Shown: positions 1 through 6,690 of the stretch, in pieces
Position numbering within the stretch: position 1 is the first letter of the stretch
How the letters are laid out: the number at the start of each line of letters is the position of its first letter
Assembly: GCA_022385805.1 (NCBI GenBank)
Contig: MU277842.1
Coordinates: forward strand, 1-10,433
Direction of reading: 5' to 3'
From: Pilatotrama ljubarskyi
Lineage: Eukaryota; Basidiomycota; Agaricomycetes; Polyporales; Polyporaceae
Length of the DNA: 10,433 nucleotides
Program-made: the position numbers and the translations under genes
The notes under the pieces: model-generated
What the model was told of the DNA's origin: nothing
Seen by the model: the letters and a program-made list of their open reading frames with translations, nothing else
Databases searched by the model: none

Positions 1-266
1 CTAGTAGATCCTTTATCATGTTCCTAGACCATCTATGAAGGATTCCAAATAGGCAGAGGTAATCTTGATTGATAGACAGAGGCACCCTGTTTCAAACTTG
101 AGCACATATTGGGTTTCTGAACCAGGCCAGGAGTTGTTCGAGTGTTGATTGAGGCTGGAGGAGGGCACGACGGTATTGTGAGGCAGGTATTATTAGGAAC
201 TCAATATGACAACACACTTGGGGTGTGGTTTTGCATTCTCTGATGTCTGAGTCTGCACGTGCCGCC
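1..266. other. No assignable gene at left edge
   Basis: Nothing recognisable was seen on either strand. An unremarkable minus-strand open frame of about 74 codons (92-316) overlaps the zinc-finger frame and reads on past its stop. It could be a continuation of that gene through an unseen splice, but it shows no known motif. Confidence 0.4.
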
Positions 267-590
267 TTAGATAATTCCAAAGTGATCAGACTGGTGCTTC
301 TGGTTGTTTGCCTCATTGGGCTGGTTGGTCATGTCCAAGTACCAATCCACTTTGGTGCTTGACACCGCGTCAGGGGTTTGTGCGTCCTGAGGGTCGCCAT
401 GCTCTAGTTCGTCGTCAGCAACTGCGGCATCAGGGCTGTCGCAATCAGCATCCTCGAGATCCGGTCCACGCCAGCTGGGATGCTGTGTGCGTTTATGCTT
501 GGTGTATCCAGAGCGACTGTGGAATTCCCGAGAGAATCCGGGCACAGGGCATGGGATCCGGCTGTCCTCAGCGGATTGTTCTTCATGCAT
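267..590 (-). CDS. Short C2H2 zinc-finger protein, degenerate finger (mobile-element type?)
   Basis: I place the start at the ATG at 590 because it lies about 55 bp downstream of a TATA box and just before the only recognisable motif; the frame is also open upstream. The predicted protein has about 107 residues. Residues 12-36 follow the finger spacing C-x4-(C)-x12-H-x4-H, with the CPVPG opening and RSGYTKH stretch typical of single C2H2 fingers at the N terminus of many mushroom proteins, including Plavaka-type transposon products (recalled from the family, not searched). The second Cys is replaced by Phe (TTC where TGC would be expected), so zinc binding is doubtful. The remainder is acidic, rich in Asp, Ala and Pro, and without a recognised domain. 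It may be the first exon of a longer, decayed gene running off the left edge, since candidate donors occur near its end. I am fairly sure of the motif and unsure that the gene is functional. Confidence 0.45.
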   Translation of the reverse strand: MHEEQSAEDSRIPCPVPGFSREFHSRSGYTKHKRTQHPSWRGPDLEDADCDSPDAAVADDELEHGDPQDAQTPDAVSSTKVDWYLDMTNQPNEANNQKHQSDHFGII

Positions 591-642
591 AGGGCGTAGA
601 TGAGCGGAGCAGTAGCTGATTGACGAAGGAGTCAGCTGAAGC

Positions 643-650
643 GTATATAT
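643..650 (-). promoter_or_regulatory. TATA box for the zinc-finger frame
   Basis: TATATATA sits about 53 bp upstream of the ATG at 590 on the minus strand, a spacing compatible with a core promoter and a very short leader. The motif is self-complementary, so direction is taken from the gene it precedes. Confidence 0.4.
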
Positions 651-746
651 ACGCAGAGGAAGGATCCGCAAAGCGTCGTGTTGGACCTTGACTTGACACA
701 GAGAACGTCCAAGGTCACACCGATCCGTCCGAGATGACTCCATCAC

Positions 747-960
747 GCGGCACGGTCATTGCAATATCCGCACCTCCGTGCGGAAGTGAGGAGAGCGAAG
801 AGGCAGCTTTTGGATGGCGTGAGTTTTGCACTACCCGATTCTATTGATCATCGTCTACGAATCACACAGTAAGGATCGTAAGACCGACTGAAGAAAGGAA
901 AACCATCAGCTATACATCAGACATAGCTGGATCATGGTGGGAGGGAGATCAGGACATACC
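747..960. other. Spacer with a small perfect hairpin (767-784)
   Basis: This spacer lies between the zinc-finger promoter region and the 3' end of the Tet-like gene. It holds no coding signal that I can see. At 767-784 there is a perfect inverted repeat, TCCGCAC-CTCC-GTGCGGA (7-bp arms, 4-base loop). It lacks a U-tract. It could be a binding palindrome or chance. Confidence 0.35.
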
Positions 961-2755
961 TCAGCAACCGTTTGCACGTAGTTCCTGCAAAGTGCTGAAC
1001 ATCCCGACACCTCGCCTCCAACGCTCCTCGCCAGCAACACAATACGCCCCACCCTGGCTCAGGAAGTCCTTCTGTGTCTGGCAGCCACACTCGACCCATC
1101 GAAAAAGCCCGCCAGCCGAATACTGGGTGAACGAGTAGCGGCGCTCGTGAGGGGCGATAGCGGTGTTCGAGTGACAAAGGATTGCCGATGGGATGAGTAT
1201 CAGCACGCCGGGCGGGAATTCGATCATGAGCTTGAGGTCCCAGAGGAGTAAGTGCCCTCCCACTGTATGGTCGTACCGTCCCAGGGCCGTGATCGCGCAC
1301 CATCCAGCGGGTATGTTCATGTGGTCGGTGTGCGGAACTGTGACAACTTGTGGGCCGAGATTGAACGTCGCAGCGGCGAACACATTGTCTTTGAAGTTCC
1401 TTCAAAGGGAACTGTCGGCCTGCTGCAACTTCGCGAGAGTCTCCTCGTAGTAAGCGTGTAGCCGGGCAGCAAACAGCTTCATGCACGCTGTGTATGATCG
1501 ATTTAAATTCTACTATGTATTGTAAGTGAAGGTCCCACGTACAATCTCCAAAGCCTGCAAGGCGGCAGACAGCTCTGTTTGAGAGAAGTTTCTCTACGGC
1601 AGCCTGTTTCTTCCCTGTGAGTGAGAAGTTCGCCGGGCGCTGACGAACTCATGATCAGCGCTATCATAGACGGGCAAGACAGTAGCGTAAAGTGTACCGT
1701 CTGACCTCCGCCGAACGAGACACCGACGGAGACGGCAGCATAGTGTCCCCGACGGTTGGCCGTCTGCTTCTCCGTGAGCTTCAACGTAGCTCGGGCTTCT
1801 TCGAAGGCTTCGATGGCCTTCTCGTTTATATCCGACCATTCTTGCGAGTCTCTGGGGCGGCCAGCAAGCAAAGCAAATACTCGATCCTGCTCGTCCACGA
1901 GCGGACATGGGCTGGAAGTGAACGGGGACATCAGCATCCATTCTTTAAATGGCATGAAGCATATGACGCCTACTCTCGACCATTCCAGGCGATGTAACGG
2001 AATCCCACGTTGAGGGCCTCTGATTTAGTGAGGGGACGGCGTTGCTGCTCATGCGTGGCTTTGGGCAATCGTTTCCCTGTGAAAGCAGTATGCACTACCC
2101 TAGAGGATGGGAACTCGATGCCACCCGTAGGCAATGGTGCACGCACGTCAGCAGACCTCAACGTATGATTGCCTGCGCTCGCATCGACCTCCACGCGTAA
2201 CACAAGGCTCTCTTGGACTCTCCTTCTCGCGATCGCTTTAGCTACAGTCGGAGCACCACTTCCGTCGCCGTGGCCTCGACCCCTCTCGCGTGCCTCCTGG
2301 CGACGTACCTTTGAACGGCACTTGTCGCGCAAGCTCCTCCTTGTAGGCGGGGCTTGAGGAGGGGTCTGATTGAACCCACGCTCAAGCGACTCGGGGGCGT
2401 TCGAGGTGTTCCCAGGTGTTGAGCCACGGGCAAGGACTGGAGCGGTGCATACTGTGAGGGCGACGAGTGGGGGGTCATCGGCGAGACCGTCGCTGCTATT
2501 GCTGGCTTGCAAGGTTGCGACATCGCTGTTAGATGTCTGTGATAGCATGTCTGCCCTACAAGCAGCAGCGGCCCCTAGCGGGGCGATATCGCAGCCCAGG
2601 CGTACGAACATGCTGGTGGTCCCGCCACAGCTCGCAAGGTCGATGCAACCTAGGCACCATTCCCAGGCGTCAGCGATTCGCCTCAGTAGAATGAGAGTCA
2701 TACTCACTGTCGGATGCCAGTGTGCTGCGAGACTCGCCTTCGACGTCGGCTTGAC
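961..2755 (-). pseudogene. Tet-like (TET/JBP-type) 2OG-Fe(II) oxygenase, interrupted by TGA
   Basis: Five exons on the minus strand join in phase: 2755-2708, 2649-1974, 1911-1698, 1639-1543 and 1487-961, with introns of 55-62 bp (GTGAGT, GTAGGC, GTACAC and GTACGT donors). The joined frame is about 519 codons, and the 5' end may lie further upstream. The N-terminal third is low-complexity and basic. A conserved block follows (RYIAWNGR, then DEQDRVFALLAGRPRD). The last exon carries the double-stranded beta-helix core: iron ligands H and D in VPHTDHMN, the GGHLLLWDLK strand, the distal His in ILCHSNT, and the 2OG-binding Arg in RRYSFTQY. Relatives oxidise 5-methylcytosine in DNA; this copy's substrate is unknown. 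A TGA at 1402-1404 interrupts the last exon upstream of all ligands, with the same frame resuming immediately (RNFKDNVF). Translation would lose the catalytic core unless the stop is an error or is read through. The family is known to accompany KDZ DNA transposons in mushroom genomes. Confidence 0.8.
1389..1407. repeat. Perfect inverted repeat over the nonsense codon
   Basis: CTTTGAAG-TTC-CTTCAAAG (8-bp arms, 3-base loop) lies inside the last exon of the Tet-like gene. The in-frame stop at 1402-1404 forms part of one arm, so the stop base contributes to the perfection of the palindrome. Confidence 0.7.
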
Positions 2756-3110
2756 CTGAAAAGTGATATGCTCAGCTCACAGTGTCAGTCTGACAAAAGG
2801 CCGCACTCAACGGCACGATGCACGGACCTTTCGCCGGTGTAGCTTCGGATTGAAGTACGGGGAATGATTGCGTGTGGCCTGCCACAGATCCAAGAGGATG
2901 TTAGCAGGGCAAGCGCATGTCCAAGGATAGAGGGGCAGATTTGGGGTTGATTGGGTGACACTGTTGCCACCCGGCCATGCGCCGAGTGCCGCAGTGGCTG
3001 CGGCTGCAAATCGCCGAGCCTTCGACTCTGATTGTCACATCTACCGCGGTGAAACCGTCATCGCCTGGCCATGGAGTCTATACACCTTGTAAATATGCCC
3101 CTGCTGTGCA

Positions 3111-3130
3111 GGTTCCAAGGTCGGATCCAC
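3111..3130. repeat. Direct repeat, copy 1 (20 bp)
   Basis: GGTTCCAAGGTCGGATCCAC is repeated exactly at 3207-3226, 96 bp downstream. The sequence between the copies is not itself repeated. Confidence 0.8.
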
Positions 3131-3206
3131 CATCACAGAGGATTCGGCAGCATCAAGGAATATAGACCGCCACAATGAACCTCAACACCAGCCACGCCGC
3201 CTTGCG

Positions 3207-3226
3207 GGTTCCAAGGTCGGATCCAC
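3207..3226. repeat. Direct repeat, copy 2 (20 bp)
   Basis: Exact copy of the 20-bp unit at 3111-3130. It may be the trace of a small local duplication or of an insertion/excision event. No terminal inverted repeats were seen at the ends of the intervening DNA. Confidence 0.8.
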
Positions 3227-3495
3227 AGCGATGGCAGCGACGGCCGATGGGGTTACGGACAGCCATGGCAATGCCGATGCGAGTCGCGCAGGTACGAAGG
3301 CGGGCAATGCGCCCCCACTCCGCCGGGTAGGACAAGCTCATGGGCTGCCCGACATTTCCGCGCGCGAAGCAGTGAGTGCAGTGCATAACTCGTGCAGCTA
3401 CGCGCTGTGCTCTGTATCCGGCGCGTGCTCTGGCCACTTGCCCCAAGACCATTGCACGCTGACACCTCAGCAACGGGAGTAAGAGGGGGACTCAC

Positions 3496-4121
3496 CAGTC
3501 AGCTTTGACCCTCCTAACCCCACTGTAAAATGTGCTGACTTGAGCACGCCCGATCGTCCGCGGAGGCATGCGTGCAACCCCGCAGGTCAAGATTGGGCCA
3601 TGAGTGGGTAATCGGACCGACCGGTTGAGATGCTTCGTGGGCGACGAAGGAGGGCTACGCATGAAATGTTTGGCCTAAGGTGAGACGCTACAGAGCACTG
3701 TTAGAATATGGAATCACCCACCTGCGGCTACTTGCTGCCACCGTCGCTCGACCTCCTTGGCTCTGGCTTTTACTCGGATGAGATATTGGACAAACTTTTG
3801 GTGACGGAAGCGACGGCCTACTTACAGAGTGCTCTGAGGCGTGCACTCCGGCAAAGCTCTTTCATTTCAGTGGCGTGAGGCGTGGGGGGAAGTCTGTAGC
3901 GTAGCGTCAAGCAAAATAAGGCAAAATGTAAAACCAGCTCGGCGGTTGTTTGTGACTTTTGCGTGTTCTGTCACAGTCACGGGACCTGTTATGGGCACTC
4001 ACCGGGCACACTCTAAGCTGCGCGTGTTGCGTAAATGTACCGCAGATCTAGCTTTCAGTGCCTTCTCGTGCGGTTTGAGGGGCGAGGTAAGATCGTCGGG
4101 TTGTATCGGAGGGGCGCACAC
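3496..4121 (-). CDS. Unrecognised spliced frame, probably a gene fragment
   Basis: Four minus-strand blocks join with agreeing splice phases: about 4121-4003 (donor GTGAGT), 3893-3826 (acceptor CTACAG, donor GTAAGT), 3766-3732 (acceptor AAAAG, donor GTAGCC) and 3674-3496 (acceptor CCTTAG, donor GTGAGT). Introns are 109, 59 and 57 bp. The product, about 133 residues, is basic and includes an alpha-helical, charged stretch (MKELCRSARLRAL, then RAKEVERRWQQ) followed by an Arg/Pro-rich part. I recognise no domain. No convincing start codon was found above 4121, and the frame cannot be carried cleanly past 3496, where the next acceptor would leave an intron of only 37 bp. It may be 5' exons of the Tet-like gene, a separate decayed gene, or chance. 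The GTAGCC donor is weak; the better-looking GTGGGT nearby leads to a stop. Confidence 0.3.
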
Positions 4122-4675
4122 TCAGCATCATGAGTAACCTCCACCCTCACCCATTGTCTTCGCGCTAACTCAGCCTGCTCAGACTGTCGGTTCAGGCTGT
4201 CCAGTGGAGGTACGCAGACAGCCCGCCCCATGGCTTCATGGTATTTAAGGCATCCTAATTCAGTTGTGAGCATACAGAACACTCACATATGGCTTTCATT
4301 GAAGGAACGAGTCGTACCCAAGCCTTGGCGGGACGGAACACTCCAACTCTGGATATGAGACCATGGTGAGCCAATACATGATGCGCTCACTCACGGCTGA
4401 CCCCTGATGGACAGTAGCAGTTGCAGGCATTGAATGCAGGCAGAGGGGCGGTCGAGAGAGAACACGGATGGCAGGCAGTCGAGAGGGAACACAGACGGTG
4501 TGGCCGTCAAGAGATAGCATAGTGTAGGAGCAAGATGTAGGGCGTAGATGTTACAGGATGGCGTATATGTACCCGGTAACTTGGAGGAGGGATGTCGAGC
4601 TTGATACAATGCAGTGTAAACGTTCATAACGCCTGCCAATGGGGGTATACCTAACATCATGCTCAATCAGCAAGT
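4122..4675. other. Spacer downstream of the F-box gene
   Basis: There is no supported gene. Minus-strand open frames at 4055-4282, 4296-4520 and 4391-4666 lack recognisable motifs, and one owes its length to the tandem repeat at 4436-4500. The stretch probably contains the 3' untranslated end of the F-box gene, but no AATAAA-type signal was found. Confidence 0.35.
4436..4500. repeat. Imperfect tandem repeat, two units of 30-35 bp
   Basis: Units 4436-4470 and 4471-4500 both begin GCAGGCAG and share a core close to TCGAGAGRGAACAC followed by a GA-rich end. Unit one carries about 7 extra bases (AGGGGCG). A weak third partial unit (GCCGTCAAGAGATAG) follows at about 4503-4517. Confidence 0.6.
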
Positions 4676-6492
4676 CTACCGGTGATCAAGACACTGGAAA
4701 CCTACGAACAGTGCCCACACGTTGGAACCAAAGGCAGCAACTGCCATGCTACAAGCCTCTCGCTGCCTCCTGTCATCGAGGCATCGCTTGATTGGCTGCC
4801 ATGCTCCGACGGCGGTGTATTGATTAGAACCGACCTGCTGCAAGCCTGGGAAGAGCCTCAGCAGGCAGTCAACGACATCCTCGGTAGAATGCAATTTGAC
4901 CAATGTCGCGGATGCCAGGGACAGTAGCGCGGTTCTGTACTCTAGTGCTGCCGGGTCGGGGATGACCGCCTGACAGTCCGCTGTAGTGATGGCGGGGAGC
5001 TGGAGGTACAGAAGATGAGGGCAGTACCTGACAAAGCGGTAAACTATATACATGTCGGGAATGTTGTCGAGCGATCTGAGCGAGATGCTGAGGCGGAACT
5101 CTTCGAGGCACGGCCATACTCTTCCAAGCGTCATTAACTCTGCCTGGGTAAACTCGAATGAGACGCCCTCTAGGCTGATGATGACGGTGCGGAGGGTGAT
5201 CATGTTGAGGACGCCTCCAAGGACTTTGAGCAGGCTGTAGGGCTTGGCTGGGATCGGCTGGATGAGGGTGGCCGAGTGCAAGAGACAGATGAGGTTGAAG
5301 CTACGATCGGAGATATGGAGGTGCTGAGCGAGGAACATCGCCCTGCCCAACGCCTCGACGCTCCTCGGGAGTGCAATGGGCTCCTCAGAGTCATCGTCGA
5401 AGACAGACAGCGCCATGAAGCCTCCTATGAATTCGTTCCAGCGGTGCTCGAACACATGTAACGGCCAGGCCAATTCGCTGTGCCACGGGATGCTGTTGCT
5501 ACGGGCTTTGCGCAGGAGCGGCGGGGCACTCCGAGAGGCTGTTGCAGAATCGTGATGTCAGCTTGTACAGGCTTTTCATGAGCATTGCACTCACCGGCGT
5601 AATGAAGGGCCCGCAAGTACTCCGCGATGCTCTTGTGCAGACGATCGGCCATTGAGGATCCTTGCTCGGTGAATGGGGCGGTCGCTAAGATGTGGAGCTC
5701 CCATAGGCTTCCGATGGCGTTGTGCGCAGCTCTCAGAGCATCCTCTGTCCAGGTATGGATGGCGCCGGAAGTACTGGGGGCGTACAGCCTCAAGGAGCGT
5801 GTCTGGGGACATGTAATGAAGCGCAGGGTGCCCTGCTCAAACCCGAGTTCTGGGAGGTGGGATTCTGTCCACGCCAAGTGTCGTAAGTTGGGGAACAGCG
5901 CAGTGTTCTCCAGAAGTAGTCCCAGGATTGTTGCGGCCAACGGTGCGTCTATAGTATCAAGACTTGCGAAGAGATTCCGCACAAGTCCGCAGTAGAAGCG
6001 GAAACGTTGAAAGGTAGTGTCAGCAGTGTGGTCGTCCATTCCCTCCACATAGACTGCTCTAATATAGCTAATGATGATATCCGAGGTCAGCACGATGCCC
6101 ATTCATGATGTATGTTTTAGTACTCACATAGCCAACGCCACGCCATACGGGATTCCCCTTCCTGGTACGACTGAGGCTGGATTTTTGACGATTAGATTCA
6201 GCACATGCCAGGCGTCGTCCAGGGAGGCCCATAGGATCTTGGCGGCATCCTCGTATAACATCAAGTGCGCTCGCATGTAAGCGAGGAGGGCGCATCAACT
6301 CTTTCCAGGGAGCCTGAAGCTGATCGGGGCATTCGCGCTGTCGTCGAGTGGGTTGTCGTCCACAAGGTTGGTGGTAATGTTGCGGCGCACTTCGTCGATG
6401 ACGAGGACACGGATCGCCGACGTTGACGTCCCGGTAGCGGGGGTGAGGATAGTTGCACAGCCAAACAGAACTGATGTCAGCGCGGAAGACAT
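4676..6492 (-). CDS. F-box family protein with a TGA inside the F-box exon
   Basis: Three exons join in phase: 6492-6128, 6067-5595 and 5538-4676, with introns of 60 bp (GTGAGT to CATTAG, branch GCTGAC) and 56 bp (GTGAGT to AACAG, branch GCTGAC). Full length would be about 566 codons. Residues 28-95 look like a divergent F-box of the mushroom type: VLVIDEV, then a spacer, then YEDAAKILWASLDDAW. The rest is rich in Leu and resembles irregular leucine-rich repeats (LFPNLRHLAW, TRSLRLY, HLLYLQLPAI). F-box proteins couple substrates to SCF ubiquitin ligases through Skp1; the substrate here is unknown. The start at 6492 has a purine at -3. A TGA at 6295-6297 stops that frame, yet the same frame resumes at once with coding-like sequence. 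The next ATG at 6276 would give about 493 residues lacking much of the F-box. I am confident of the family, but not of the intact N terminus. Confidence 0.75.
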
Positions 6493-6589
6493 TTCTTTTC
6501 AGTTGCCGATGGTCATCAGGGTGAAGGGGCGAGGAGCATGGGCAATGCCGAGCATGGCATGCTCCCCTTCAGCGCTAAGGATCTGTCAG

Positions 6590-6597
6590 TATATAAG
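6590..6597. promoter_or_regulatory. Central TATA element of a divergent promoter
   Basis: TATATAAG reads as a TATA box toward the plus-strand ATG at 6691 (94 bp from the motif's end). Its TATATA core is self-complementary and lies about 97 bp from the minus-strand ATG at 6492. The spacer between the two start codons is only 198 bp and this is its sole TATA-like site, so it may serve either gene or both. Confidence 0.5.
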
Positions 6598-6690
6598 GTA
6601 CTCCAATGGGATGTGTGCCCGGTGCCCTTTGAAATTTTCAATCTTCAACCACCACCCGCCCCAGTCCTCCACTGAGTCGTTCCCAGCACA

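Larger units (their letters stand above)
2756..3495. other. No assignable gene; upstream of the Tet-like frame
   Basis: Several medium open frames exist on both strands (for example 3231-3482 plus and 3153-3473 minus), but none shows a known domain or a consistent splice pattern. The minus-strand frame at 3153-3473 has two CxxC pairs (CTHC and CHRC), which could be a zinc-binding remnant or chance. Further 5' exons of the Tet-like gene could lie here: the acceptor-like TTTTCAG just before 2755 suggests that exon is internal. Confidence 0.3.

Noticed and set aside
767..784. Hairpin as a terminator
   Set aside because: There is no U-tract, and intrinsic terminators of this kind are bacterial; the host is a fungus.
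1402..1404. TGA read as selenocysteine or as a reassigned codon
   Set aside because: Nuclear genes of mushroom-forming fungi are not known to use TGA as a sense codon, and several genes here end normally in TGA. Mutation or error is simpler.
932..1486. Minus-strand open frame of 184 codons in a second frame over the last Tet-like exon
   Set aside because: The alternative frame at 961-1383 carries the HxD, distal His and Arg motifs, so this one is a shadow.
2370..2759. Plus-strand open frame of 129 codons
   Set aside because: It is antisense to the large second exon of the Tet-like gene, which fits splice phases with its neighbours.
3153..3473. CxxC...CxxC frame as a KDZ-associated cysteine cluster
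   Set aside because: Only two Cys pairs with unremarkable surroundings, an overlapping open frame on the other strand, and no link to a transposase. Too little to call.
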